This document shows positions 44,684 through 54,075 of a DNA stretch of 64,000 nt, one piece after another; the first letter of the stretch is position 1, and every line of letters starts with the position of its first letter. Under the pieces are notes generated by a model. The model was not told where the DNA came from. It saw only the letters and a list, made by a program, of their open reading frames with translations, and searched no databases. The translations under genes and the position numbers were made by a program. This DNA comes from Bacillus sp. BP-3 (lineage in GTDB: Bacteria > Bacillota > Bacilli > Bacillales > Bacillaceae_G). The stretch lies in contig NZ_JAQOTJ010000001.1 in NCBI RefSeq assembly GCF_028401955.1, positions 67,238-131,237 of the forward strand. Reading direction: 5' to 3'.

Positions 44684-46477
44684 ATGAAAGGGAAACTTAT
44701 CGTAGTTGGCGGTGGATTAGCCGGTTTAATGGCAACGATTAAAGCAGCGGAAGCAGGCGTGAACGTAGAACTATTCTCTTTAGTACCAGTGAAACGTTCT
44801 CACTCTGTATGCGCGCAAGGCGGCATTAACGGTGCTGTAAATACAAAAGGTGAAGGGGATTCTCCATGGATCCACTTTGACGATACAATTTATGGAGGAG
44901 ACTTCTTAGCGAACCAACCTCCTGTAAAGGCGATGTGCGATGCAGCACCTGGTATTATTCACTTAATGGATCGTATGGGTGTTATGTTTAACCGTACGGA
45001 AGAAGGATTACTAGACTTCCGTCGCTTCGGTGGAACACAGCATCACCGCACAGCATTCGCTGGTGCAACAACAGGACAGCAATTATTATATGCATTAGAT
45101 GAGCAAGTACGCCGTCATGAAGTAGCAGGTCTTGTTACGAAATATGAGGGCTGGGATTTCTTACGCGCTGTTGTAGATGACGAAGGCGTATGCCGTGGAA
45201 TCGTAGCGCAAGATTTACAATCTATGGAGATTAAAAGTTTTCCAGCAGATGCCGTAATTATGGCAACAGGGGGCCCTGGTATCATTTTTGGAAAATCTAC
45301 TAACTCTATTATTAATACAGGTACAGCAGCATCTGCTGTATATCAACAAGGTGCATATTATGCAAACGGTGAGTTCATCCAAATCCACCCAACAGCAATT
45401 CCAGGCGATGATAAATTACGCCTTATGAGTGAATCTGCACGTGGTGAAGGCGGTCGTGTTTGGACGTATAAAGACGGAAAACCATGGTATTTCCTTGAAG
45501 AGAAATATCCTGCATACGGAAACCTTGTACCTCGTGATATTGCAACGCGTGAAATTTTCGATGTGTGCGTTGAGCAAAAGCTTGGTATTAACGGCGAAAA
45601 CATGGTATATCTTGACCTTTCTCATAAAGATCCGAAGGAGCTTGATATTAAACTTGGTGGAATCATTGAAATCTATGAAAAATTCATGGGTGACGATCCA
45701 CGTAAAGTACCGATGAAAATCTTCCCGGCGGTTCACTACTCAATGGGCGGACTATGGGTTGACTATAAGCAAATGACAAATATTCCAGGATTATTCGCAG
45801 CAGGTGAGTGTGATTACTCTATGCACGGTGGTAACCGACTAGGTGCTAACTCATTATTATCAGCGATTTACGGTGGTATGGTAGCGGGACCAAATGCAAT
45901 TGAGTATATGAAAGGTCTTTCAAAATCATCAGATGCTGTTTCATCTGCTTTATATGAGCAAAATGAATTAATCGAAACTGAGAAGTTCAACAATATTTTA
46001 ACGTTAGATGGTAATGAAAATGCATATATTCTTCATAAAGAGCTTGGAGAATGGATGACAGATAACGTAACCGTAGTTCGTGAAAATAAAAAATTATTAG
46101 AAACAGATGCAAAAATCGTAGAGTTAATCGAGCGTTATAAACGTATTAACATTAACGATACAGCGAAGTGGAGCAACCAAGGTGCTTCGTTTACACGTCA
46201 ACTGGCAAATATGCTTGAATTAGCTCGTGTTATTACAATTGGTGCATATAACCGTAATGAAAGTCGCGGTGCACATTATAAACCAGAATTCCCAGATCGT
46301 GATGATGAGAACTTCTTAAAAACTACAATGGCGAAGTTTGAGGGAGCAGGAAATGCACCAGCATTCCATTACGAAGAGGTTGATATTTCATTAATCCAAC
46401 CACGTAAGCGCGATTATTCTTCAAAACATGAAGTAGCTGCTAAGGGAGAAGAGAAGGGGGATAAGCAACATGTCTGA
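44684..46477 (+). CDS. sdhA: Succinate dehydrogenase flavoprotein subunit
   Basis: The 597-residue protein has the N-terminal FAD motif GGGLAGLMATIKAAEAG, the covalent-FAD histidine region RSHSVCAQGGINGAVN, the active-site segments FGGTQHHRTAFAGATTGQ and ESARGEGGRVW, and YSMGGLWVDY. It oxidises succinate to fumarate. Its last eight bases overlap sdhB, so the two are translationally coupled. Confidence 0.97.
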   Translation: MKGKLIVVGGGLAGLMATIKAAEAGVNVELFSLVPVKRSHSVCAQGGINGAVNTKGEGDSPWIHFDDTIYGGDFLANQPPVKAMCDAAPGIIHLMDRMGVMFNRTEEGLLDFRRFGGTQHHRTAFAGATTGQQLLYALDEQVRRHEVAGLVTKYEGWDFLRAVVDDEGVCRGIVAQDLQSMEIKSFPADAVIMATGGPGIIFGKSTNSIINTGTAASAVYQQGAYYANGEFIQIHPTAIPGDDKLRLMSESARGEGGRVWTYKDGKPWYFLEEKYPAYGNLVPRDIATREIFDVCVEQKLGINGENMVYLDLSHKDPKELDIKLGGIIEIYEKFMGDDPRKVPMKIFPAVHYSMGGLWVDYKQMTNIPGLFAAGECDYSMHGGNRLGANSLLSAIYGGMVAGPNAIEYMKGLSKSSDAVSSALYEQNELIETEKFNNILTLDGNENAYILHKELGEWMTDNVTVVRENKKLLETDAKIVELIERYKRININDTAKWSNQGASFTRQLANMLELARVITIGAYNRNESRGAHYKPEFPDRDDENFLKTTMAKFEGAGNAPAFHYEEVDISLIQPRKRDYSSKHEVAAKGEEKGDKQHV

Positions 46478-47231
46478 GAAAACAATCCGCCTTATTATTA
46501 CAAGACAGGACGGCCCAAACTCACAGGAGTATGATCAAGAGTTTGAAATTCCATATCGCCCAAATATGAATATTATTTCGGCATTAATGGAAATTCGTCG
46601 TAATCCTGTTGATACGAAAGGAAATAAGACAACACCTATCGCTTGGGATATGAACTGTTTAGAAGAAGTGTGTGGTGCATGTTCGATGGTAATCAACGGA
46701 AAACCACGTCAATCATGTACAGCGCTTATTGATAAACTAGAGCAACCAATTCGCTTAAAACCGATGAAAACATTCCCGGTTATTCGTGACCTGCAAGTAG
46801 ACCGTAGTCGTATGTTTAACGCGTTAAAACGTGTAAAAGCATGGATTCCAATTGATGGTACGTATGACTTAGGTCCAGGGCCGAGAATGCCAGAGAAGAA
46901 GCGTCAGTGGGCATATGAATTATCAAAATGCATGACTTGCGGTGTATGTTTAGAGTCATGTCCAAACGTAAACAGCAAATCTGATTTTATCGGTCCAGCA
47001 CCGCTTTCACAAGCACGTTTATTTAATGCACATCCAACGGGTGAAATGCATAAAGCAGATCGTTTGCGTGCAATCATGGGCGATGGGGGACTTGCAAACT
47101 GCGGTAACTCACAAAACTGTGTACAATCTTGTCCAAAAGGAATTCCATTAACGACATCGATTGCTGCATTAAACCGTGATACAACGATTCAATCCTTTAA
47201 AGATTTCTTTGGTAGTGACAATAACTATTAA
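46470..47231 (+). CDS. sdhB: Succinate dehydrogenase iron-sulfur subunit
   Basis: The 253-residue protein binds a [2Fe-2S] cluster through CLEEVCGACSMVINGKPRQSC and [4Fe-4S]/[3Fe-4S] clusters through CMTCGVCLESCPN and CGNSQNCVQSCPKGIP. AGGGGGATAAGCAAC precedes the ATG inside sdhA. It relays electrons from SdhA to SdhC. It ends the operon at a strong terminator. Confidence 0.97.
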   Translation: MSEKTIRLIITRQDGPNSQEYDQEFEIPYRPNMNIISALMEIRRNPVDTKGNKTTPIAWDMNCLEEVCGACSMVINGKPRQSCTALIDKLEQPIRLKPMKTFPVIRDLQVDRSRMFNALKRVKAWIPIDGTYDLGPGPRMPEKKRQWAYELSKCMTCGVCLESCPNVNSKSDFIGPAPLSQARLFNAHPTGEMHKADRLRAIMGDGGLANCGNSQNCVQSCPKGIPLTTSIAALNRDTTIQSFKDFFGSDNNY

Positions 47232-47234
47232 TTT

Positions 47235-47267
47235 AAATTGCCTCTTCAGTTTGAAGAGGCAATTTTT
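47235..47267 (+). terminator. sdhCAB terminator
   Basis: AAATTGCCTCTTCA and TGAAGAGGCAATTTTT arms with a 3-base loop. Confidence 0.9.
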
Positions 47268-47299
47268 GTAGTTATATAAATACAAGTTGAAAGCACACC

Positions 47300-47477
47300 A
47301 TAAAGTGAAACTTTAATCAGTGGGAGTTTTCTTCATTCCCCACTGATTATTAGCCCTCACCAATCGGGCGCATGCCAGCAGTTTATCTCCCACCTAACAT
47401 TCTAGCCGCTAGAACTGGACAATGCTTTCGCCTAATCTTGAGGTGGGAGTATTACTGCCCGCAAATAGCGTGATAAA
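47300..47477 (-). mobile_element. Complete bcr1 repeat element with target duplication
   Basis: The element spans 47305-47472 and is flanked by ATAAA direct repeats at 47300-47304 and 47473-47477 (TTTAT on the minus strand). In minus orientation it runs from CACGCTATTTGCGGGCAG through ACTCCCACCT, GGTGGGAGAT and CGCCCGATTGGTGAGGGC to the hairpin AATCAGTGGGGA/TCCCACTGATT and GTTTCACTTTAT. Length and flanks fit bcr1, the roughly 155-bp non-autonomous element of the B. cereus group. It encodes no protein. Partial copies lie at 13927 and 25341. Confidence 0.8.
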
Positions 47478-47506
47478 AAGTAAAAATCCTTTTCTTTTTT
47501 GGAATG

Positions 47507-47575
47507 GGTGAGAGAATCTGACCATGCGTAGAAGTGGTCAGGGTATTCTTTGTTTTGTATGGCAGTGCATTTTGA
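47507..47575 (+). repeat. Interspersed repeat, copy B (covarying-hairpin family)
   Basis: GGTGAGAGAATCTGACCATGCGTAGAAGTGGTCAGGG, split here as GGTGAGAG, the hairpin TGACCA/TGGTCA and GGCAGTG, aligns with the first 70 bases of copies A and C. The rest of the element is not recognisable. Confidence 0.55.
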
Positions 47576-47631
47576 TTTTAAAATTCCGAAAAATCAAATA
47601 ATATTAAAGAGAGTATACAAGAAGGAGATGG

Positions 47632-48084
47632 ATGGTTATGAAGAAGATTCATTATATTGGAAACTTTGAAGAGTGGGCGAGTGCATTTTCATTTTACATT
47701 CCCGTAAAGGTTCGTTTTTGTGAAACAGATATGTTTGGACATATGAATAACGGTGTTGCATTTACTTATTTTGAAGAAGCTCGTATTGAATTTTTTAAAG
47801 AACTTGGTTTTATGCAAGAATGGGTGCATGAATCGTCAGAAACGATGGTCGTAGTAGCGGATTTACAATGTAATTTTTTGAAACAGGTGTTCTTTGATGA
47901 GAACTTAAAAGTGTATGTGAAAGCAGAACATGTCGGAAACTCATCGTTAGATTTACACTATATGGTGAAGAATGAAGCAGGAGAGATTTGTTTAGTGGGA
48001 CGCGGGGCGATGGTACAGGCTTCGAAAAAGACGGGAAAAGGAGTACCTTGGTCAGAAGAATGGAAACAAAGGTTATTCGATTAA
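47632..48084 (+). CDS. Acyl-CoA thioesterase, hotdog fold (YsmA-like)
   Basis: The frame opens with GTG at 47632, but the internal ATG at 47638 fits AAGGAGATGGATGGTT equally well. The roughly 150-residue protein has the 4HBT signature FCETDMFGHMNNGVAFTYFEEARIEF (split: CETDMFGHMNN, EARIEFF) with the catalytic Asp. It hydrolyses acyl-CoA. In B. subtilis ysmA lies between sdhB and gerE; here other genes intervene before gerE. Confidence 0.85.
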   Translation: MVMKKIHYIGNFEEWASAFSFYIPVKVRFCETDMFGHMNNGVAFTYFEEARIEFFKELGFMQEWVHESSETMVVVADLQCNFLKQVFFDENLKVYVKAEHVGNSSLDLHYMVKNEAGEICLVGRGAMVQASKKTGKGVPWSEEWKQRLFD

Positions 48085-48119
48085 AAAAATAAGAGAGTGC
48101 ATAACTCTCTTATTTTTTG
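48084..48119. terminator. Bidirectional terminator
   Basis: AAAAAATAAGAGAGT and its complement flank GCATA; it overlaps the end of the convergent carboxypeptidase gene. Confidence 0.85.
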
Positions 48120-48904
48120 TCTTCTTCTGCTTCTTCTAATGTCAGGTGATGCGCATATAAATATGTGGCATACGGATTGCCAACAAAGCGGAGATGCCAT
48201 GGCTCATAAGCGTATTCTGTAATGTTTGTTTTATCTTGCGGGTAACGGATAATAAATCCAAATTCGTGAGCATGCTCTGCCACCCATTTTCCTTCAGGTG
48301 TTTCGCCGAATACAGGTTCCAATTGGAAATCTGCTGAATTAGAGCTAATATCCATAGCAAGTCCTGTTTGATGCTCGCTTGTTCCTGGAACGGCACTTAA
48401 TGCATCAGCAGCTTCTTTACCTTGACGGTTTACATATGTGTTGTGTAATGACTGTTGTCGTTTATAAGAGCGAAATCCAGATATTGCTGTAAGCTCAATT
48501 CCTTGTTTTTTTGCTATTTCAAACATTGTTTCTAGAGCATCCGCTGCGGGCTTACGAAGCAATGTTTTTTCTTTATCTTTTGGATTTGAAAACGGAACAT
48601 TTGGTTTTGTTAAATCATTTGGTGTATAAGAGTCTGGTAGCTTTCTATGCTTGTTGACTAAAACGAGTAACGAATCAGGATTATCAACAAGACTATATTG
48701 ATCATCTGTTTTTTTTGCGGTCTCACTTGCTTTTGGGAACGGAGGAATTCCCTCTTTTTGGTGTTGTTCAATATGTTTTTTTGTTTCAACTGCTTCTGCT
48801 TGCTTGTTTATCAAAGGTTTGGATAGAAAATTTATTAAAGCAATAACAATGAGAATAATAATCGAAATTAAAAGGGTCCTTTTTATAATTCTTTTTTTAA
48901 TCAT
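48110..48904 (-). CDS. M15 family D-alanyl-D-alanine carboxypeptidase (VanY-like)
   Basis: The 264-residue protein has an N-terminal membrane anchor (about 10-30), a charged linker and an M15B peptidase domain: SGFRSYKRQQSLHN near 143, the zinc motif SEHQTGLAMDIS near 177 and EPWHLRFVG near 235. It trims D-Ala from peptidoglycan stem peptides outside the membrane. A role in vancomycin resistance is not implied, as no van genes are nearby. Confidence 0.9.
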   Translation of the reverse strand: MIKKRIIKRTLLISIIILIVIALINFLSKPLINKQAEAVETKKHIEQHQKEGIPPFPKASETAKKTDDQYSLVDNPDSLLVLVNKHRKLPDSYTPNDLTKPNVPFSNPKDKEKTLLRKPAADALETMFEIAKKQGIELTAISGFRSYKRQQSLHNTYVNRQGKEAADALSAVPGTSEHQTGLAMDISSNSADFQLEPVFGETPEGKWVAEHAHEFGFIIRYPQDKTNITEYAYEPWHLRFVGNPYATYLYAHHLTLEEAEEDKK

Positions 48905-49180
48905 GTTTAACCGATATAGTCCTTTCTAAATTGCTTGTACTTGAATATCTTTTTACATTATAAATCTATCTTATCTAAAAAGGAACAAAGGAGTGGTGAC
49001 GTAATGAAAATGAAAAAAATTTGTAAAAAAAAGTCGATAATTATTCCTTTTTTTTTAAAATGACACAATTATAACCTTTCACTAACTCTATTTTTTATGT
49101 AATATATACTTATAAAACGATTTAACGATTTTCGTGTTATATAGCTTTTTTGTAGTAAACAAATTGGGAGGGAACAACGA

Positions 49181-49972
49181 ATGGATTTGGCATCAATCAT
49201 TGGAATTATCCTAGGGATAGTTGCTATTGTGGTAGGAATGTTTTTGAAAGGAGCCCCGCTTAACGCCTTATTAAATCCGGCGGCATTTATGATTATTTTT
49301 ATGGGTACATTTGCAGCGGTCTGTATCGCTTTTCCAATGAACCAATTAAAAAGAATTCCTAAATTATTCAAAATCATTTTCGGGAAAAATAAAAAAGAGA
49401 TGACTTATGAAGAAATATTGGAATTGTTTGTGCATTGGACATCGGAAAGTAGAAAGTATGGTATTTTATCCTTAGAGCAACAGCTAGATCAAGTAGAAGA
49501 TGAATTTTTAATGAGGGGTATGAAATTTGTTATCGATGGTGTGTCAGCAGATGACCTTGAGCAAATATTAGAATCAGAAATTGAAGCGATAGAGGAGCGT
49601 CATACAAAAGGAGCTAGTCTTTTCACTCAAGCTGGTACATATGCACCGACACTCGGTGTTTTAGGGGCTGTAATTGGACTTGTAGCTGCATTGGGGAACT
49701 TAGCGGATATTGATAAGCTAGGTCATGCGATTTCTGGTGCGTTTATTGCGACAATTTTTGGTATTTTTTCTGGTTATGTGCTGTGGCATCCATTTGCAAA
49801 CAAATTAAAACAAAAGTCTGCACAAGAAATTGAGAAGAAGCGTTTAATGGTTGAATGTTTATTAATGCTTCAAGCTGGTACGTATCCATTTGTTATGAGA
49901 AATCGTATTTTATGTGCACTCTCTGAAACTGAGCGTAAAAAGCTAGAACAGGGAGCGAAGAAAGATGAGTAG
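49181..49972 (+). CDS. motA: Flagellar motor stator protein MotA
   Basis: The 263-residue protein has four membrane segments, two early (about 3-20, 28-50) and two late (VLGAVIGLVAALGNLADIDKLGHAISGAFIATIFGIF), and a cytoplasmic domain with the rotor-contact residues in between. GGGAGGGAACAACGA precedes the ATG. It forms the proton-driven stator with MotB, whose gene overlaps it by eight bases. Confidence 0.93.
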   Translation: MDLASIIGIILGIVAIVVGMFLKGAPLNALLNPAAFMIIFMGTFAAVCIAFPMNQLKRIPKLFKIIFGKNKKEMTYEEILELFVHWTSESRKYGILSLEQQLDQVEDEFLMRGMKFVIDGVSADDLEQILESEIEAIEERHTKGASLFTQAGTYAPTLGVLGAVIGLVAALGNLADIDKLGHAISGAFIATIFGIFSGYVLWHPFANKLKQKSAQEIEKKRLMVECLLMLQAGTYPFVMRNRILCALSETERKKLEQGAKKDE

Positions 49973-50741
49973 AAGAAAGAAGAAGAAAAAAAAGCATGAA
50001 GATCATATTGATGAGACCTGGCTAATTCCGTATGCGGACATGTTAACTTTGTTATTTGCATTATTTATCGTTTTGTTTGCGATGAGTAGTATTGATGCAG
50101 GGAAGTTTAAACAAATGGCAGTTGCTTTTAAGAAAGAGCTTTCAGGTGGGACAGGGAATAAAGAGTTTTTAAGTGAACAAAAGCCAATATCTGACAAAGA
50201 TTTAAAAGAAACGCGCCCTGAGTCTGAAAAAATTAAGGAAAAAGCAGAGGCAGAAGTGAAGCAGCAGGAAATGAATGAATTAAAAGAATTACAAAAAAAT
50301 ATTGATAAATACATTGCAGAAAAGGGACTTCAATCTTCATTTAATACAGAGCTCACAGAACGTGGATTAATGGTAACAATTCGAGATAACGCACTTTTTG
50401 ACTCTGGACAAGCTACTGTGAAGTTAGAGTCGCTGAATATGGCGCAGGAGATGTCCTCATTATTAGTTGCAGCATCTCCTCGAGAAATTACTGTATCAGG
50501 ACATACAGATAATGTTCCAATCTCGAATGCGAATTTTGCTTCTAACTGGGAGTTAAGTACGCAGCGTGCTGTTAACTTTATGCAAGCACTACTCAAAAAC
50601 AACCAATTACTTCCGCAAAAATTTAGTGCAATTGGCTACGGAGAATATCGTCCTGTTGCATCGAATGACACTCCGGAAGGAAGAACAAAAAATAGACGGG
50701 TAGAAGTATTTATTTTACCTCTTATAAAAGATAAAAAATAA
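49965..50741 (+). CDS. motB: Flagellar motor stator protein MotB
   Basis: The 258-residue protein has a basic N-terminus (SRRKKKKKKHEDHID), one membrane helix containing the essential proton-carrying Asp (IPYADMLTLLFALFIVLF), a periplasmic-type linker and an OmpA-like peptidoglycan-binding domain (ITVSGHTDNVPI, NWELSTQRAVNFM, GYGEYRPVASN, NRRVEVFIL). It anchors the stator to the wall. It ends the motAB operon. Confidence 0.95.
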   Translation: MSRRKKKKKKHEDHIDETWLIPYADMLTLLFALFIVLFAMSSIDAGKFKQMAVAFKKELSGGTGNKEFLSEQKPISDKDLKETRPESEKIKEKAEAEVKQQEMNELKELQKNIDKYIAEKGLQSSFNTELTERGLMVTIRDNALFDSGQATVKLESLNMAQEMSSLLVAASPREITVSGHTDNVPISNANFASNWELSTQRAVNFMQALLKNNQLLPQKFSAIGYGEYRPVASNDTPEGRTKNRRVEVFILPLIKDKK

Positions 50742-50772
50742 AGGATGGCATTGTGCCACCCTTTATTTTTTA
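50730..50772. terminator. Bidirectional terminator
   Basis: ATAAAAAATAAAGG-TGGC pairs with GCCA-CCTTTATTTTTTAT around ATTGT, between motB and the convergent phosphatase gene. Confidence 0.85.
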
Positions 50773-51596
50773 TCTTCAAATGATTTTAAGTTGTCTCTAC
50801 GAATTTTATCTTTTTCTGCATCAGATTTTTTAAAGTCATAGTTATATAAAGAACCTTCCCAGTCACCATACATAGGATTTGGGAAAACGATAAATTTTTC
50901 GCCAAATTGTGCTTTTAATTCTTCTACTTTCTTATTGCGATCTTGCGTAGATAATCCATCAAAACCAATGAAGTCTGATAAATTATCACCGAATAATAAG
51001 ACGATATCATGCGTTGATGAAACGAGTTCACGACGCTTTTCTTTTCCCTTTTCTTTCGGCTCTTGTAGTAAGATATGTTCTTTCGTTGCTTGTGGAGCAC
51101 CGATACGTTCTAAATTTTTAATTGTTGCATCTAACTGATTCGTTTTACGATTTGAAATGTAGTAAATATCTACACCTTTTGATTCTGCATGTTTTAAGAA
51201 ATCAATTGCACCAGGAAGAGCTTCCGCTTCTGCTTTGTTAATCCATTCATCCCACTTATAAGGATAGCCTTTTCCTGTTTTTACAGTCATTGCTTGGTGT
51301 GGACTGTTATCAACAACAGTTTCATCTAAGTCTAGTACTACAGCCGGTTTCTTGCTTGTCCCCTTAGCAAGAACTGCATCTAGCTTTTGTGTACCGATGT
51401 TGTAGCCTTGGTAGTATAATGCTTTTGCTTCACCAGATGTTTGATACCATAAGTCAGCCATTAATTGTTGATCTGTTAATTGGACTTTTTCTTCTTTTGC
51501 TTTTGCTGATGTCTGTTCTGCCGCCATGTTGCATGCTGTTAAAGTTGTAGATAACAACGCAACAGATAACAGAGTTGTTAATGTTCTCTTTTTCAT
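50763..51596 (-). CDS. Lipoprotein e(P4)-family acid phosphatase / 5'-nucleotidase
   Basis: The 277-residue protein has a lipoprotein signal peptide with lipobox LTAC (Cys22) and a class C acid phosphatase HAD domain: the nucleophile motif VVLDLDETVVDNSP near 88, IYYISNRKTNQ, and LLFGDNLSDFIGF with the metal-binding Asp. It is anchored on the outer face of the membrane and releases phosphate from nucleotides. A TAGGGAGGACACT RBS precedes the ATG. It is monocistronic. Confidence 0.93.
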   Translation of the reverse strand: MKKRTLTTLLSVALLSTTLTACNMAAEQTSAKAKEEKVQLTDQQLMADLWYQTSGEAKALYYQGYNIGTQKLDAVLAKGTSKKPAVVLDLDETVVDNSPHQAMTVKTGKGYPYKWDEWINKAEAEALPGAIDFLKHAESKGVDIYYISNRKTNQLDATIKNLERIGAPQATKEHILLQEPKEKGKEKRRELVSSTHDIVLLFGDNLSDFIGFDGLSTQDRNKKVEELKAQFGEKFIVFPNPMYGDWEGSLYNYDFKKSDAEKDKIRRDNLKSFEDKK

Positions 51597-51786
51597 AGTG
51601 TCCTCCCTAAGGTGTGTAATTTAACACTTGATTATATCACGATAAAATAATGGGAAGTAAATGTAATTTTGCATATTTATATACGTATATAATTTATTGT
51701 GTGCAATGTTATAATAAAATATGGTAAAAATATACGTATTTTGAATAGTATTAAATGTATAGGACTAATTTTAAGGAGAGAAAAGT

Positions 51787-52671
51787 ATGACATTGCAGAT
51801 TCAACAATTAACCAAGCAGTTTGGTGAAAACGTTGCAGTGAATCATCTGAATCTTACTCTGCCGAAAGGTGAAGTATTAGGACTGTTAGGACGAAACGGT
51901 GCAGGAAAAACAACAACTATTAAAATGCTGTTAAGTTTATTAACACCAAATAAGGGCAGTATTACGTGGGATGGGAAAGAGATTTCGGAGAGTGGTGTGA
52001 CAATTGGTTATCTTCCCGAAGAGAGAGGCTTGTATACGAAAAGTCGAGTAATTGATCAACTTCGCTATTTTGGTAGATTAGAAGGAATGACAAAAAAAGC
52101 AGTAGATGCAGCCATTGATTTTTGGTTAGGAAAATTAGCGATTCCTGAATATAAGCATAAGGTTGCGGGGGAATTATCAAAAGGGAATCAACAAAAAATT
52201 CAATTAATCGCAGCGCTTCTACATGACCCTGAGCTACTCATTTTAGATGAACCGTTCAGCGGGCTGGATCCCGTAAATGCTGAAATGCTAGCAAATATTA
52301 TTGAAGAACAAGTTCAAAGAGGGAAAACAATTATTTTGTCCAGTCATCGTATGGAACAAGTTGAATCGTTTTGTCAGCATGTGTGTATTTTGAAGCAAGG
52401 TGAAGCGGTTGTAGAAGGTCACTTAAGTGATATAAAAAAAGAATACGGATTTCGAAACTTAACAATTGAAGATAACGAAGAAAATGAAAAAGCATTGCAG
52501 ACATTACAGATTGTGTATGAGAAACGTCTTGGTTATCTTTATATTAAAGTTCAGGAAGATACAGAGGCCCTATCAATTTTACAAAAATTACAAGATCAAG
52601 GTATGCATTTACGTCAGTTTAAAATGCTAGAACCGACCTTAAATGAAATCTTTGTAGAAAGGGCGAAATAA
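51787..52671 (+). CDS. ABC transporter ATP-binding subunit (NatA-like)
   Basis: The 294-residue protein has Walker A GRNGAGKT at 35-42, the signature ELSKGNQQKIQLIAAL, Walker B LLILDEPFSGLDP and a roughly 80-residue C-terminal extension. TTAAGGAGAGAAAAGT precedes the ATG. It pairs with the NatB-like permease two bases downstream. Candidate roles are sodium or drug efflux (NatAB or YhaQP relatives); the substrate is not determined. Confidence 0.9.
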   Translation: MTLQIQQLTKQFGENVAVNHLNLTLPKGEVLGLLGRNGAGKTTTIKMLLSLLTPNKGSITWDGKEISESGVTIGYLPEERGLYTKSRVIDQLRYFGRLEGMTKKAVDAAIDFWLGKLAIPEYKHKVAGELSKGNQQKIQLIAALLHDPELLILDEPFSGLDPVNAEMLANIIEEQVQRGKTIILSSHRMEQVESFCQHVCILKQGEAVVEGHLSDIKKEYGFRNLTIEDNEENEKALQTLQIVYEKRLGYLYIKVQEDTEALSILQKLQDQGMHLRQFKMLEPTLNEIFVERAK

Positions 52672-52673
52672 GA

Positions 52674-53900
52674 ATGCGTAAATTTTTTCATGTGTTTTCG
52701 TTTTATTTTAGAGAATCATTTCTTTCTAAAAAATCACTAATTACAAGTGGGATTTTATTTTTAGTAGTATTTGGAGTTTTTGCTTTTAATCACTTTACTG
52801 CTGATAAAGATAAAAATAAGGACAAAGACAAGCTGGCAATCGTAATGGATAGTTCGACATATACCGTGCAAGAAGAGATGTTAAATAAAATTCTTCCATC
52901 AGCCCAAATACGAGTAGAAAAGAAAGAACAGCTAGAAAAAGTTCATAAGCAAGTTGAAGAAGGGGAGCTAGATGGCCTCTTTTACGTTACAGAAAAAAAT
53001 GGAGTACCCGAAGTAACGTATATGTATAATGGTTTTCCAAGTAAAGAAACGTCTACTATTATAGCGAACTATTTAAAACAGCAATATACGCAAGTGATTC
53101 TTTCGAACCATAAGGTGCCGTCTGATGTAGCGCGGCAATTACAAACAGATATTTCGGTGAAAGAAGAAGCGATTAAAGATCGTGCTTCCTCCTTCGGTAT
53201 TGCATATGCGTTTATATTTGTACTATATATGTTTATCATGGCGTTTGGAAATACAATTGCGATGAATATCGCATCAGAAAAATCTTCTCGTGTTATGGAG
53301 ATTATGCTTTCGAAAGTGAAACCATTGTATATGATGTACGCTAAAATTCTTGCTGTTGTTACAACAGCGTTACTTCAAATTGCTATCCTTGCATGTGGTT
53401 TTCTCGTTCCAGTTTTAATTGGATGGATAGATTTAGATAATGCGTCTTTATTTGGTCTTCCAATTGATTTTGCAAAGTTAGATGCAAAAGTTATTAGTCT
53501 GTTTATTGTATTTTTCATTACGGGCTATTTATTGTATGCGATGATGTATGCGGCAGCTGGAGCTGTTGTATCAAAAACGGAGGACTTACAATCAGTATCA
53601 TTTCCAGTCGCAATTTTAATTATGGCAGCGTTTTTCATTAGTATTAAATCATTATCAGATCCAAATAGTACAATTGTTGTGATTAGCTCATATATTCCTT
53701 TCTTTACGCCAATGGTCACATTCTCACGTGTTGTAGCTGGAGAAGCTGGCGCTTTAGAAATTAGCATTGCCTTATCGTTATTACTTGCGACAATTCTCCT
53801 TTTAAACTTTATTACAAGTCGCATTTACGTAAACGGTGTTATGAGCTATTCCGATAAAGTGAAATTTAAAGATCTCACTAAATTTATAAAGCGTCATTAA
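52674..53900 (+). CDS. ABC transporter permease (NatB-like)
   Basis: The 408-residue ABC-2 permease has one N-terminal membrane helix (about 22-40), a large extracytoplasmic domain (about 45-170) and a cluster of five helices after about 175 (FAYAFIFVLYMFIMAFG, SEKSSRVMEIMLSKVKPLYMM, ITGYLLYAMMYAAAGA). This is the NatB/YhaP architecture. It is the second gene of the operon, which ends at a terminator. Confidence 0.9.
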   Translation: MRKFFHVFSFYFRESFLSKKSLITSGILFLVVFGVFAFNHFTADKDKNKDKDKLAIVMDSSTYTVQEEMLNKILPSAQIRVEKKEQLEKVHKQVEEGELDGLFYVTEKNGVPEVTYMYNGFPSKETSTIIANYLKQQYTQVILSNHKVPSDVARQLQTDISVKEEAIKDRASSFGIAYAFIFVLYMFIMAFGNTIAMNIASEKSSRVMEIMLSKVKPLYMMYAKILAVVTTALLQIAILACGFLVPVLIGWIDLDNASLFGLPIDFAKLDAKVISLFIVFFITGYLLYAMMYAAAGAVVSKTEDLQSVSFPVAILIMAAFFISIKSLSDPNSTIVVISSYIPFFTPMVTFSRVVAGEAGALEISIALSLLLATILLLNFITSRIYVNGVMSYSDKVKFKDLTKFIKRH

Positions 53901-53904
53901 TACA

Positions 53905-53946
53905 GAAAAATCCTGATTCTTTTAGAAGTAAATCAGGATTTTTTTC
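53905..53946 (+). terminator. Terminator of the NatAB-like operon
   Basis: AAAATCCTGATT and AAATCAGGATTTTTTT arms around about 10 bases. Confidence 0.85.
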
Positions 53947-53962
53947 TGGATTTACAATGCTA

Positions 53963-54020
53963 TTTATTATATACCACTTTCTTTCGCTTTATATAACGAA
54001 AGAAAGTGGTATATAATAAA
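53963..54020. promoter_or_regulatory. Very long perfect palindrome upstream of the Rrf2 gene
   Basis: A 24-base arm beginning TTTATTATATACCAC and ending CTTTCG (53963-53986) is exactly complementary to 53997-54020, around the 10-base loop CTTTATATAA. It is followed by AAAAGG rather than a T run and ends 56 bases before the Rrf2 start. It could be a regulator site, a leader hairpin or a second terminator. Confidence 0.6.
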
Positions 54021-54075
54021 AGGTACGTTATTTTTTTGTAATTGATAGAGAATGGAATAAAGGAGGGGAATACAA

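Noticed and set aside
47300-47477. A CRISPR-like or small-RNA interpretation of the repeat hairpins
   Set aside because: Only one unit, no regular spacer array; bcr1 explains the structure and the flanking direct repeats.
48110-48904. Vancomycin resistance gene vanY
   Set aside because: M15 carboxypeptidases of this type are common in Bacillus, and no vanHAX genes are present.
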